A stretch of 64,000 nt of DNA from Diplonema papillatum (taxonomy: Eukaryota; Euglenozoa; Diplonemea; Diplonemida; Diplonemidae). Shown piece after piece: positions 1 through 11,511 of this stretch. How positions within the stretch are numbered: the stretch's first letter is position 1; each line of letters opens with the position of its first letter. The position numbers and the translations under genes were made by a program. Location of the stretch: the NCBI GenBank assembly GCA_030068145.1, contig JAPJBO010000182.1, positions 1-64,000 on the forward strand. The letters run 5' to 3'. Below the pieces are notes generated by a model, which saw nothing but the letters and a program-made list of their open reading frames with translations, was not told where the DNA came from and ran no database searches.

Positions 1-1822
1 GAAATTGGACGTTGACTACCAATTCTAATTAAATTTGGATTCAAAATCGAACGTTGACTACCAATTCTAATTAAATTTGAGATCGGAAATTGGACGTTGA
101 CTACCAATTCTAATTAAATTCAGAATCCGAAATTGGATGTTGACTACCAGTTCTAATTAAATTTGGATTCAAAATTGAACGTTGACTACCAATTCTAATT
201 AAATTCAGAATCCGAAATTGGACGTTGACTACCAATTCTAATTAAATTTGGATTCAAAATCGAACGTTGACTACCAATTCTAATTAAATGTGAGATCGGA
301 AATTGGACGTTGACTACCAATTCTAATTAAATTCAGAATCCGAAATTGGATGTTGACTACCAGTTCTAATTAAATGTGAGATCGGAAATTGAACGTTGAC
401 TACCAATTCTAATTAAATTTGAGATCGGAAATTGGATGTTGACTACCAATTCTAATTAAATGTGAGATCGGAAATTGGACGTTGACTACCAATTCTAATT
501 AAATTTAGAATCGGAAATTGGACGTTGACTACCAATTCTAATTAAATTTGAATTCAAAATTGAACGTTGAATACCAATTCTAATTAAATTTGAGATCGGA
601 AATTGGACGTTGACTACCAATTCTAATTAAATTTGAGATCGGAAATTGGATGTTGACTACCAATTCTAATTAAATTTGGATTCAAAATCGAACGTTGACT
701 ACCAATTCTAATTAAATTTGAGATCGGAAATTGGATGTTGACTACCAATTCTAATTAAATTTGGATTCAAAATTGAACGTTGACTACCAATTCTAATTAA
801 ATTTGAGATCGGAAATTGGACGTTGACTACCAATTCTAATTAAATTTGGATTCAAAATTGAACGTTGACTACCAATTCTAATTAAATTTGAGATCGGAAA
901 TTGGATGTTGACTACCAATTCTAATTAAATTTGGATTCAAAATTGAACGTTGACTACCAATTCTAATTAAATTTGGATTCAAAATTGAACGTTGACTACC
1001 AATTCTAATTAAATTTGGATTCAAAATCGAACGTTGACTACCAATTCTAATTAAATTTGAGATCGGAAATTGGATGTTGACTACCAATTCTAATTAATTT
1101 TGGATCCGACAATAGACGTTCACTGCCACTTCTAATTAAATTTGGGATCCGACATTAGACGTTGACTACCAATTCTATTTAAATTCAGAATCGGAAATTG
1201 GACGTTGACTACCACTTCTAATTAAATTTGGATACGACATCAGACGTTGACTACCGATTGTAATTAAATTTGGAATCCGAAATTGGAAGTTGACTACCAA
1301 TTCTAATTAAATTTTGGATTTGGCATCAGACGTTGACTACCGATTGTAATTAAATTTGGAATCCGAAACTGGACGTTGACTACCAATTGTAGTTAAATTT
1401 GGGATCCGAAACTGGACGTTGCCTATCAATTCTAATTAATTTTTGGATTTGGCATCAGACGTTGCCTACCAATTTTAATTAAATTTGGAGCCAACCCTGA
1501 ACGTTGACTACCAATTCTATTTAAATTTGGAATCGGAAATTGGACGTTGAGTACCGATTCTAATTAGATTTGGGGTTCGGCATCAGACGTTGACTACCGG
1601 TTCTAACTGAATTTGGATTCAATACTAGAAGTTGACCGGTGCGGAAATTCTTCGCTGTACCGTACCGTGCGCTGGGGGGCGCTGCCCCCCAGACCCCCCT
1701 CTCTTACAAATTAGCTTAACCATTTCGTCTGATTCTTGTTCCAACACTGAGGTTGGGTGGGTTAGCCTGGGCTGGCCTGGTAGTGCTTGCCTCTTGACTA
1801 CCAATTCTAATTAATTTTGGAT
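1..1822. repeat. 42/43-bp satellite array
   Basis: About 38 head-to-tail units carry the core GTTGACTACCAATTCTAATT, spaced 42 or 43 bp. Two spacer variants alternate irregularly: one with GGATTCAAAAT (42 bp) and one with GAGATCGGAAATTGG (43 bp). Units up to about 1090 are nearly uniform. From there to about 1640 they diverge, as expected at an array edge. One isolated unit reappears at 1794-1822 after an interruption. No gene is visible; the short ORF on the minus strand at 878-1087 is the translated repeat. Confidence 0.95.
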
Positions 1823-2176
1823 CCACCACAGGACCCCGAGGGCGAAAAGGACTTTTCTGCAGAGGAGGAAAAGCTATATAAATCCCTGTTGGGAACCCCC
1901 GGAAAAAAAAAACTTTTGCCAAAAAAAAACTTTTGGGATCTGTGCATTGGAACCGGTGGTGAGAGCGACTGCAGGCGTAGTCACGAGCGTGTCCGGCTCG
2001 CGAAAAGTCGAAAACCTGTTCATCACACCGATACTTCACGGCGATGCAAATCGCGTAGACTTTGTTTACCTCAGTGTGTATTGACTTTGAAGCTGACTAT
2101 GCCCGGTGCTGGGTTGGTGCGCTGGGCAAGCAATATCGTGCTACTTTGACGTTGGTGTCAATCTAAACAGCAAGAT

Positions 2177-2899
2177 TTGCGTAGCTCCTGCTGGACGCAG
2201 TCGAAGCACGCGGGATACAAGCACAGCCTCAGCCTCGAAAGTGTGCGCGGTTTTACCGGCAAGGCATGTCGGGAGGTTTTGCCACTGTGGTGCGATTATC
2301 ACACAGAACCAGTCCGGGGCAGTGCACGCGTCTATGCCTTCCGACGCCTCAAGCAGCTACTAGTATCTGAGACTCGACTGAGGAGGCATGAAAAGGACGC
2401 GGGGCAAGCGATGCGTTCACGGTGCTTGCGACTTAGTGCACTTGACCGGCGGCAATGCCTTGTGCCGCGGTATATTTGCGAAGAAAACGGCACTCGTCGC
2501 CTGACAGTCTAGACCGCACATCCCTGAGCATAACTGCCTTCGTTGCACACGGCGTCTAACCAATTGCCGTGTGCTAGAAGCACCTGCCCTCCGTGCGGAT
2601 GTCGAGACATCAATGGTCTCTTTCGATGTGGGTGAGGTACATCTTGTGAGTCCGGCGCCGTTTGCTACGCATCAGAAGGTGGCCACTGGCTAAAGCTTGC
2701 TGACAGGAGGGTCGGCAGAGTACCGACAAACTCCGTTTACACCAAGCAGGGCATCTTTGTGTACTCGGGTAATATTGACAAAGCCACTACACCCGAAGTG
2801 ACGGTGTCGACGTCCGCCTTTGGGGGTTTCAACAGCAGACCGCCGCAGAAGCCGCGAGAGCAACCATCCTTGCACAAGGTGGAGGAAAGCAGAAGTTGA
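2177..2899 (+). pseudogene. Decayed coding region inside the inverted-repeat segment
   Basis: Three protein-like stretches follow each other in different plus frames. One runs 2177-2512 (111 codons, contains LPLWCDYHTEPVRG). A second runs about 2520-2693 (contains VSFDVGEVHLVSPAP, ends at TAA 2691). A third runs about 2665-2899 (contains TKQGIFVYSGNIDKATTPEV, ends at TGA 2897). The second and third overlap with a change of frame, which suggests one reading frame broken by indels. I recognise no domain. Its position between inverted termini would fit an element-encoded or captured gene, but that is inference. Confidence 0.3.
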
Positions 2900-3283
2900 A
2901 GTTCACCATACTATCTGCGGGTAGCTGGCGCTTATTCTCGCCGATGGAAATGCCACCGACCAGCCGTCAGTAGGCTCTCGCACGGTGGTTCGGTAGGACC
3001 GTGACATCGCAATGGGGCATGTCAGAAGAGAGATAAGAGATTGACGGACACCCGCGCAATCGACAGTCCTCTGGGTCACTGCTTTATTGTTCGCAGCGTA
3101 CCCAGCGAACCGCGATCTCGAGTTCAAACCCGAGTGTTTTTTCTCCTGTGGCATCGTCTATCATCTGCAGCCTCCGACTATGGAAGGTTTTGTCGAAACG
3201 CACCCCGCGCGGCGTTCAGGACTGTTGAACTCTAGACTGCCACCGCAACCCCTCGGACACATCAAGTTCATCTTCACACTCAC

Positions 3284-3720
3284 CTTTGAGCTCATCGTCC
3301 AGAAATTCTACCAACAACGGGCACAAAAGTGCCAACAGCGGACTGGCCAGTAGTATAGCCGGCACATATGGTGTGACATCCAGTAGCAGAAAGTCTTGTG
3401 GCAAAAGTTTTTTTTTTCTGAAAAGTTTTTTTTTTGCGCGCGCGCGCGTAAATTTCTGTGGGCCGACGGACATGGGCAAAAAAAAAAAAACCCCCCGTAG
3501 GGGGGTCACATTTTTACCTTACCGGGAAAATTTCCCACTGGAACCAGGGGGGGGGGGGTACCGCTACCACCTTTTATAATTTTGAAGGCGCGGGCAATTA
3601 TTTCCCCCCAGCCTGTACGTACACCCAGGTTCGATTCCCTTCCAAGCTCTTTTCCGCAGGCAAAACTACAGCATCGTTCTCCGAAAGTTTGATCAAAAAT
3701 CCTCAAAAATCTTCTTTAAA
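3284..3720. other. Low-complexity tract with shared LTACC block
   Basis: The stretch has a serine-rich potential reading frame at 3286-3420, runs of A, T, GC dinucleotides and G (3408-3560), and a block near 3500-3540 reading GGTCACATTTTTACCTTACC. The same block recurs inverted near 7960-7995, so it belongs to a dispersed module. No gene is supported. Confidence 0.4.
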
Positions 3721-3829
3721 AGATGGGGGGGTTCGGGGGGCGCAGCCCCCCGCCCAAACGGTACGGTACTAACAACCTAACAGGGCTTGTCTGGGCTTAT
3801 ACGTCTTGTAGAGTACCCGGCGGAGAAAC

Positions 3830-6154
3830 CCCCATCAATGAGAAGGTGTTTCCACCGCATTTTGAGGTGTCCCCATCAATGGTAAAGTGGTTCCACCGCA
3901 TTTTGAGGTGACCCCATCAAGGGAAAAGTGTTTCCACCGCATTTTGAGGTGTCCCCATCAAGGGTAAAGTGTTTCCACCGCATTTTGAGGTGTCCGCATC
4001 AATGGTAAGGTGTTTCCACCGCATTTTGAGGTGTCCCCATCAATGGTAAGGTGTTTCCACCGCATTTTGAGGTGTCCCCATCCATGGTAAAGTGTTTCCA
4101 CCACGTTTTGAGGTGTCCCCGTCAAGGGTAAGGTGTTTCCACCGCATTTTGAGGTGTCCCCATCAATGGTAAAGTGTTTCCACCGCGTTTTGAGGTGTCC
4201 CCATCAAGGGTAAGGTGTTTCCACCGCATTTTGAGGTGTCCCCATCAATGGTAAGGTGTTTCCACCGCATTTTGAGGTGTCCCCATCAAGGGTAAGGTGT
4301 TTCCACCGCATTTTGAGGTGTCCCCATCCATGGTAAAGTGTTTCCACCACGTTTTGAGGTGTCCCCATCAAGGGTAAGTTGTTTCCACCACGTTTTGAGG
4401 TGTCCCCATCAAGGGTAAGGTGTTTCCACCGCATTTTGAGGTGTCCCCATCAAGGGTAAGGTGTTTCCACCGCATTTTGAGGTGTCCCCATCAAGGGTAA
4501 GGTGTTTCCACTACGTTTTGAGGTGTCCCCATCAATGGTAAGGTGTTTCCACTACGTTTTGAGGTGTCCCCATCAAGGGTAAGGTGTTTCCACCACGTTT
4601 TGAGGTGTCCCCATCAAGGGTAAAGTGTTTCCACCGCATTTTGAGGTGTCCCCATCAATGGTAAGGTGTTTCCACCGCATTGATGGGGACACCTCAAAAC
4701 GTGGTGGAAACACCTTACCATTGATGGGGACACCTCAAAATGTAGTGGAAACACCTTACCATTGATGGGGACACCTCAAAATGCGGTGGAAACACTTTAC
4801 CCTTGATGGGGACACCTCAAAATGCGGTGGAAACACCTTACCATTGATGGGGACACCTCAAAATGCGGTGGAAACACTTTACCCTTGATGGGGACACCTC
4901 AAAATGCGGTGGAAACACCTTACCATTGATGGGGACACCTCAAAATGCGGTGGAAACACTTTACCCTTGATGGGGACACCTCAAAACGCGGTGGAAACAC
5001 CTTACCCTTGATGGGGACACCTCAAAATGCGGTGGAAACACTTTACCCTTGATGGGGACACCTCAAAATGCGGTGGAAACACCTTACCATTGATGGGGAC
5101 ACCTCAAAATGCGGTGGAAACAATTTACCCTTGATGGGGACACCTCAAAATGCGGTGGAAACACCTTACCATTGATGGGGACACCTCAAAATGCGGTGGA
5201 AACAATTTACCCTTGATGGGGACACCTCAAAATGCGGTGGAAACACCTTACCATTGATGGGGACACCTCTAAATGCAGTGGAAACACTTTACCCTTGATG
5301 GGGACACCTCAAAATGCGGCGGAAACACCTTACCATTGATGGGGACACCTCAAAATGCGGTGGAAACAATTTACCCTTGATGGGGACACCTCAAAATGCG
5401 GTGGAAACACCTTACCATTGATGGGGACACCTCAAAATGCGGTGGAAACAACTTACCCTTGATGGGGACACCTCAAAATGCGGTGGAAACAATTTACCCT
5501 TGATGGGGACACCTCAAAATGCGGTGGAAACACCTTTACCCTTGATGGGGACACCTCAAAATGCGGTGGAAACACTTTACCCTTGATGGGGACACCTCAA
5601 AATGCGGTGGAAACACTTTACCCTTGATGGGGACACCTCAAAATGCGGTGGAAACAATTTACCCTTGATGGGGACACCTCAAAATGCGGTGGAAACAATT
5701 TACCCTTGATGGGGACACCTCAAAATGCGGTGGAAACACCTTACCATTGATGGGGACACCTCAAAATGCAGTGGAAACACTTTACCCTTGATGGGGACAC
5801 CTCAAAATGCGGCGGAAACACCTTACCATTGATGGGGACACCTCAAAATGCGGTGGAAACAATTTACCCTTGATGGGGACACCTCAAAATGCGGTGGAAA
5901 CACCTTACCATTGATGGGGACACCTCAAAATGCGGTGGAAACAAGTTACCCTTGATGGGGACACCTCAAAATGCGGTGGAAACACCTTACCATTGATGGG
6001 GACACCTCAAAATGCGGTGGAAACACTTTACCCTTGATGGGGACACCTCAAAATGCGGTGGAAACACTTTACCCTTGATGGGGACACCTCAAAATGCGGT
6101 GGAAACACTTTACCCTTGATGGGGACACCTCAAAATGCGGTGGAAACACTGTAC
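3830..6154. repeat. 41-bp satellite forming a giant inverted array
   Basis: About 56 units of 41 bp share GTTTCCACCGCATTTTGAGG and GTGTCCCCATCAAGGG. Units from 3830 to about 4680 read in one direction. At about 4680 the orientation flips inside a unit, and units run reversed to 6154. Minor variants (ATGGTAAGG against AGGGTAAAG, CCGCATT against CCACGTT) are mixed. No gene is present. The arms (about 850 and 1470 bp) are complementary and could fold back. Confidence 0.95.
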
Positions 6155-6163
6155 CATTTATAG
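6155..6163. repeat. Left 9-bp target-site duplication
   Basis: CATTTATAG lies directly outside the left terminus of the 6164-7821 element. The same nine bases lie at 7822-7830. Removing the element and one copy restores an in-register 41-bp satellite unit. Confidence 0.85.
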
Positions 6164-7821
6164 GGGCCAAAACCCATTACAGTATGTTATCCAAACTTTG
6201 AACGAATTACAGTATGGTCCGAACTTTGAACCCATTACGGTATGTCAATCCAAACTTTGAACCCATTACGGTATGGATTTTCAAACTTTGAACGAATTAC
6301 GGTAGGTTCCAAACTTTGAAACCCATTACGGTATGATCCCAAACTTTGAACCCATTACGGTATGGTTTTCAAACTTTGAACCCATTACGGTATGGTTTTC
6401 AAACTTTGAACCCATTACGGTGAGGTTCCAAATTTGAACCGATTCCGGCATGATTTCTAAACTTTGACTCTCAAAGTTTGAGCCCATTTCGGTGTCACTG
6501 TCAGGTTATAAGCCCAACACCAACGAGATACGTAGAAGCGGACGTGGAGAGAGATCATAGATGTGAAGTTGGCGTCGATGGATCCAGTTTGTGTCTTTTG
6601 GCACATGCTCGAGGTTGGCTGCTTGCTTTGGACCTCTCGATTGCTGAAGGACCTCGCACAGATGCATCCCCAGGGGAAGTGCTCGGGTTTGAAGAAGTCG
6701 GTGCATGGTTGGGCAACCACCATGGCGGCGCACTCGCCCCTGATCCGCCCACCCCGGGGTCCGGTCCAATGCCTTCCTTCCCTGTCCAGCCGGTCGGCGG
6801 TCCGCCCGGCCCTCCGTCATCAGACTTCATGGGAGGAGGTCCCGACGAGTCCACTTCCGATTCGGGCTCGTCCGATTGCGAACTAGAGTCGGACTTGGAG
6901 TCCTGAAACTTTGTGAAAGGGTTCCAGGGTGAGGTTCACGCTCGAGTCGACCCTGTGGCTGAAACGCCGCTGCTACTTCCGGATCCAGACGGCTGCCGCT
7001 CGCGGAGTCAGACCGACTGCGAAGTAATGCTGCTCGAAATCTGCTCCCTCTGTACGGGGGCACGGAAACCCACGGTTGATTAGCCAACTTTCACTGCTGA
7101 TCATGAAGTTTACTCATGAAGTTTTACCCTTCCTCCTCCTCATCTCTCTCTTTTCGCCTTCCTGTTGACGCAAGTGATGGACAGAATCATCTGCGAATGG
7201 CGCGAACGTTCCACAGCTTCCCAAAACAGCTTCTTCCGGTCCAATCACAATCCGGACGTGGCCGTAGGTTTCACTGCCTGCTGATCACGAGGTTTACTAC
7301 AGCTGTAGCAACAGCACACAGCCAACCGTTCACGTGTCACAGACTAACGCCGCATCTTTGCGTTGAACGTGGATTTCGGAGGTCGCCGTATTGGAGATGA
7401 AAGTGAATCTGATCGGCCAACTGAAGACATGGTAGCTGCAACCATCACCCTTAGAGTCTGACTGATCGACCACTGACGTGGCACTGTAGAGTCACCACAG
7501 AAGATGAATTTGTCGCCCAATTACATGCGTTGTTAACAACTTGCAGACTTCGACTGACAATGGTACCTAAATTGGGCTCAAATTTTACACTTGCCGGAAT
7601 TCGTTCAAAGTTTGAAAACCATACCGTAATGGGTTCAAAGTTTGAAAACCATACCGTAATGGGTTTCAAAGTTTGGAACCTACCGTAATTCGTTCAAAGT
7701 TTGGAAAACCATACCGTAATGGGTTCAAAGTTTGGGACCATACCGTAATGGGTTCAAAGTTTGGATCATGTACCGTAATGGGTTCAAAGTTTGGATAACA
7801 TACTGTAATGGGTTTTGGCCC
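6164..7821. mobile_element. Non-autonomous Mutator-like (or foldback) DNA transposon
   Basis: The element is 1658 bp. The termini are perfect inverted repeats: GGGCCAAAACCCATTACAG at 6164 and its complement ending at 7821. The long TIRs (about 6164-6485 and 7571-7821) consist of 30-bp tandem units with CAAACTTTGAACCCATTACG, inverted between the arms. It is flanked by the 9-bp direct repeat CATTTATAG. Long TIRs with 8-11-bp target duplications are the known signature of Mutator-like elements; TIRs built of tandem repeats also occur in foldback elements. No transposase is visible in the 1.1-kb core, so it should depend on a partner elsewhere. Confidence 0.85.
6478..6906 (+). CDS. Possible proline-rich ORF in transposon core
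   Basis: This open frame of 142 codons starts in the left TIR. Residues 85-120 are rich in Pro and Gly (PPTPGSGPMPSFPVQPVGGP). The C terminus is acidic and Ser-rich (DESTSDSGSSDCELESDLES) and ends at TGA. A 99-codon frame overlaps it on the other strand, so coding is uncertain. I recognise no domain. It could be a host gene piece captured by the element (Pack-MULE style) or a chance frame in GC-rich sequence. Confidence 0.2.
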   Translation: MSPFRCHCQVISPTPTRYVEADVERDHRCEVGVDGSSLCLLAHARGWLLALDLSIAEGPRTDASPGEVLGFEEVGAWLGNHHGGALAPDPPTPGSGPMPSFPVQPVGGPPGPPSSDFMGGGPDESTSDSGSSDCELESDLES

Positions 7822-7830
7822 CATTTATAG

Positions 7831-7893
7831 GGACACCTCAAAATGCGGTGGAAACAATTTACCCTTGATGGGGACACCTCAGAATGCGGTGGA
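7831..7893. repeat. Resumed 41-bp satellite
   Basis: About one and a half units with GGGGACACCTCAAAATGCGG and GGTGGAAACAATTTACCC continue in the right-arm orientation immediately after the transposon's right target duplication. They confirm that the transposon inserted into the array. Confidence 0.9.
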
Positions 7894-7904
7894 AAAAAAA
7901 CGCC

Positions 7905-9680
7905 CGGTGGGGGGGGGGGGGGCTTCGACCTTTTGCAAAATGGCTGACACCACCGGGGATTTTCCCCGGTAAGGTAAAAATGTGACCTCCCTTATAGCCA
8001 CAAAAAACTTTTTATTTAGCTTATAGCCACAAAAAACTTTTTTATTAGCTTCGAGCCACATTTTGCAAAATTTTGGTCATTTTTCTGAGTTGGCAAAATT
8101 TTGGCCGAAATTTTGGTCGAATTTTTGGTCAAACTTTTGGTCGATTTTTTGGTCGATTTTTGGTCGATTTGTTTTGGTCAAAATTTTGGCCGAAATTTTG
8201 GTCAAAATTTTCGGTCGTTTTTTTGGTCGATTTTTTTGGGTCAAAATTTTGGCCGAATTTTGGGTCAATTTCTTTGGTCGACAATTAGACTCCAATCCCT
8301 GAGAACACACCCATGGCGGATTCGAACCATTTACCCAGCCATTGACTGTGACAACTGTGCGATTTGGATTCGAACTCAAGTTTCCAATTTCAAGTTGCAA
8401 GTTTTAAGCTTCAATGTGTGGGATACGTTTGGGGGAGTCAAGGTGATTCTGGGGTAGCGTCTAATCTCATCCCATTTCAACTTTGCTTAGGTCTCGTTTA
8501 CTTGGACCCCCTTTCTGCCGATTTGCGACTGCCGACTTGCGGCGCAACACTTTGGCAACCATTGCGTTGTTAACTCTCTTGACCTCCAACAACCTTCTTC
8601 GTCAGCGAGTTCGTGGCGGTGTTCGTGACAGGGACTATCAGATTCCTGCAACCCGGCGGCATCTGGACGGCCGTAGTGGGAGCAAGGGGTGCAACACGCT
8701 AAAAGACTGGAAGTACCGGGCATAAATGTTGCGAGCATACGGGTGCTGAAAGAGAAACCGGGAAACATGATACATAGCTCGCAGAGTTCAGACCAGAGTA
8801 CTTTTCGATGACACTCTCTTTAACGCAAACGGCGGCAAGCTCTTTGTGGACGATTTTTCAAGTCGGTTCTTATGTAGCCTTCGGGCGTAAACACACGTGG
8901 GTGACCTATCTAGACTGTTTCGAGTATCAGACTCCAAAAATTCAAGCAATGATAAGATGATACGACGTGGTGGTGTTTCGAGTGATGAGATGATAAGACG
9001 TGGAGAAGGTTGGACTCGCTCCGGGTGGGCCCGAAAACCCCTACCTGCAGCGAAGATGAACGTGTGCAAATAGGTGTGGCCACTCCAGTAGCTGGCACAG
9101 CACGGCAAAGGGTTTTCTGGGTTCGAATTCCGTGTGTGATTTTTCTCAGATTGGCTAACAATTGACCAACTTTTTTGACCAAAATTTTTGACCGATTTTT
9201 AGAGTGAAAGTTCGCTTGAAACTCCGGGGTTTTTCTTGAACAAATTTTTTGGCCAAAATCTTTTGACCAAAAAAATTTGACCCAAAATCTTGACCAAAAT
9301 TTTTTGACCGATTTTTTTTGACCAACATTTTTGGCCAAAATTTTGACCGATTTTTTGACGATTTTTTTTGACCCAAAATTTTTGACCGATTTTTTTTGAC
9401 CAAATTTTTTGGCCAATTTTTTGACCAAAAAATTTTGACCAAAAAGTTCGACCAAGTTTTCACTAGGTGGCTATAAGCTAAAAAAAAAGTTTCAGGACCT
9501 CCTGGCTATAAGCTAAATAAAAAGTTTTTTGTGGCTATAAGCTAAATAAAAAGTTTTTTGTGGCTATAAGCTAAATAAAAAGATTTGAAAGTGCTATAAG
9601 CTAATTAAAAAGTTTTACTTTAGGTGGCTATAAGCTAAATAAAGAGTTAGCAGGTGGCTATTAGATAAAAAGCCCAAAAA
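7905..9680. mobile_element. Foldback-like structure with two nested inverted repeat arrays
   Basis: The outer layer is units of ACTTTTTATTTAGCTTATAG plus CCAC at 7995-8055, with the reverse orientation (GGCTATAAGCTAAATAAAAA) repeated six to seven times at 9465-9665. The inner layer is TTTTGGTCAAAATTTTGG-type units at 8070-8285, inverted as TTTTTGACCAAAATTTT-type units at 9155-9455. The unique core is about 8290-9140. It resembles the preceding transposon in architecture but has no clear terminal duplication, and the arms are degenerate. The core has only short frames and no recognisable protein. Confidence 0.5.
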
Positions 9681-9689
9681 TCAATCCAT

Positions 9690-10640
9690 GCCTTTGAAGT
9701 GTGAACCTCACGAGACTCGACGACTTCTGGAAATCGTCAGTCGCTCTCATTGAAGATCCATTGACCGAACACCATCCAATTTCATCAAACCTTGCGATTC
9801 AACTCCAGAAGATATGCGATGCTCGTTCTCGGACCCAGAATTTCAAACAAAGCATCGATCGGGTTAAGAAATGAAGGACGAATGGCGACAGGGGGGAGAC
9901 GCAAGAACGTGCTTGGAAATGGACTTGTGCTTCACACAGCACAAAATGACTGGGGAGGAAATGCAAGAACGTGCTTGGACTGATTATGTGCTCAACACAG
10001 CTCCACATGACGAGGGGTGGGAAACACAGCACAATGACTGGGGGGGAAATCTTGGTTTAATGTTTGGACCAAACATTGCCAAAGGGGGGGAATTGCATTG
10101 ATGGTGACACGAGGTAAGAGTATCGGTGTGCACCTTTGTTGTTGATCGTCGGTGGCTTCGGCCATCATCCACGCACCTTACATACGGTAGGCCCTTCTCA
10201 GCATAAAGGAACGTATCAACGCCCACCAAGACGATCACCAGGGTGGGAAATTGTATTTTTTTCCTTTATCACTAACTGCGGCCTGCTGCTGATTTGTTAT
10301 CAGGCAAGTTGAACAATCCGCTGTGCCAATTCCCTCAGTAAACTGCAATAAGGTGACGGTCTGTACAACGCCTCTTCTCGTGTACGGCTATTCTGACCAC
10401 ATCGTGGGAAAGTTGTGGGTGCACAATGCTATGTAAAAACTCGTAGGCTCTCGCTCGTCCTGACCTAATAAAATCCTCACTCCTATGCTTGTGTCTGTCC
10501 CTCTCGTCCACCGCTCCTGCTCTGCTTGCCGCGCGCCGTATGGTTGGAGTAAAAAGGTGAAGCCAGAAAGCTGCTAATCTTACTCAATGCTAAACATGTG
10601 GTTCGTGTACTTAAAAGAACTCAATGCTAAACATTTGCGC
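9690..10640. other. Mosaic region without recognisable gene
   Basis: Two degraded head-to-tail copies of family E (GCAAGAACGTGCTTGGA) lie at 9895-10060. On the minus strand near 10160-10235 there is a short open stretch followed by a GTAAGG donor-like site (LVGVDTFLYAEKGLPY), too short to call. A block at 10468-10585 (AATAAAATCCTCACTCCTAT) recurs at about 48173-48290. Nothing else is supported. Confidence 0.5.
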
Positions 10641-10644
10641 ACTT

Positions 10645-10750
10645 AACCATGGTTAAGAAGACGACTGAAAGCATAGACACAAAGATAGCTCAAAGCATCT
10701 GCAGAATAACACGAAAAGCCTCCAGGCAAAAACCCGTTTTCACACTTCTT
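10645..10750 (+). repeat. Family F dispersed repeat with 16-bp palindrome
   Basis: This block of about 105 bp begins with the perfect palindrome CTTAACCATGGTTAAG. It continues with GACTGAAAGCATAGACAC and ends in AAAACCCGTTTTCACA. Inverted copies lie at 12855-12970 and 42200-42325. Another, split by an insertion, lies at 31435-31830. Presence in both orientations suggests a small mobile element. Confidence 0.8.
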
Positions 10751-10789
10751 CTGTGTCGCAGAGCGCTGCTGCTGACCACATGAAGTGGT

Positions 10790-11103
10790 GCGGTGGTAAA
10801 CTTCCCCGTGTTGAGTCAAATGAAGCCGCATACTCCACGCCTGGTGATGTCATTCCGTCAATTGCTTTAAGTTTCAGCCTTGCGACTGTACTCCCCCCTG
10901 TACCCACAATCTTCGATTCCTCGTTCGGGAGTGCCGTGGGAGCCAAAATGACTTCCCTCGATCCTGAGACGGCATCCTTCACAGCAGTGGACTATGACGG
11001 TATCTGATCATCTTGGATCCTCACGCTCTCGTTCTTGATTAATGAAGACATTCTTGCCGAATGCTTTCGCAGAAGTTCGTCTTCCTACGATCTAAGAATT
11101 TCA
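10790..11103 (-). rRNA. SSU rRNA internal fragment (decayed)
   Basis: Read on the minus strand this is the central-to-3'-domain part of eukaryotic SSU rRNA. It runs from GTGAAATTCTTAGATC-like sequence, through TCATTAATCAAGAACG and CAGATACCGTC, to CTGAAACTTAAA and TTTGACTCAACACGG. The normally invariant AAAGGAATTGACGG is AAAGCAATTGACGG here, and several other positions differ from the second copy at 57620-58045. It is only about 310 nt with no rest of the operon, so it is a displaced, probably non-functional fragment. Confidence 0.9.
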
Positions 11104-11510
11104 GGAGTACGTACGACCCCGTAGTAGCTATTCGTTTGTAAACTCGAAATGGAACGCTGGCAGGCGTGTTTTTGGTGAGGAGTTTAGCCTAACGGCCATG
11201 TTTCACTCCCGATCAGACAAACTTGCCGGCAAACAAGCACCGTGTTCTATGCCTTTTCACTAACACTACCCCCGCCCCGAGTATCTGCCGACCAAAACGC
11301 GCCAAGAGCAATTTTCTTTCGTTCGGCAGTCCCTATTGATCCCGCGCGACGAGGCCTTAGACGAAGCTCGAAAGAGAGCCGCCATGTCTTTTGTGTGTGC
11401 CGGCTGACCGTTTCCCCACTTTGTCCTTACTCCGGACCCTTTTTTCAGGTCAGGGATTCTGATAACACACCCGTCCACGTCTTTCTCAGCTAGCGTCGGA
11501 CCCCGGGTTT
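11104..11510. other. No recognisable feature
   Basis: About 400 bp of unique-looking sequence lies between the rRNA fragment and a reversed family A copy. A plus-strand frame at 11242-11493 has no codon bias or motif that I would trust. Confidence 0.4.
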
Positions 11511-11511
11511 T

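Larger units (their letters stand above)
1656..3770. mobile_element. Segment bounded by ~50-bp imperfect inverted repeats
   Basis: The left end (1656-1705) reads TGTACCGTACCGT followed by a G6-CGCT-C6 block. The right end (3722-3770), read on the other strand, is AGTACCGTACCGT followed by a G6-CTGCG-C6 block, so the termini are inverted copies with a self-complementary GC core. A-rich pieces containing AAAAACTTTTGCC near 1900 and 3410 are also inverted to each other. I could not find a clean target-site duplication. This is therefore a candidate DNA element, not a demonstrated one. Confidence 0.4.

Noticed and set aside
1-1640. CRISPR array
   Set aside because: Spacers are not unique, the units are 42/43 bp head to tail, there are no cas genes, and the context is eukaryotic.
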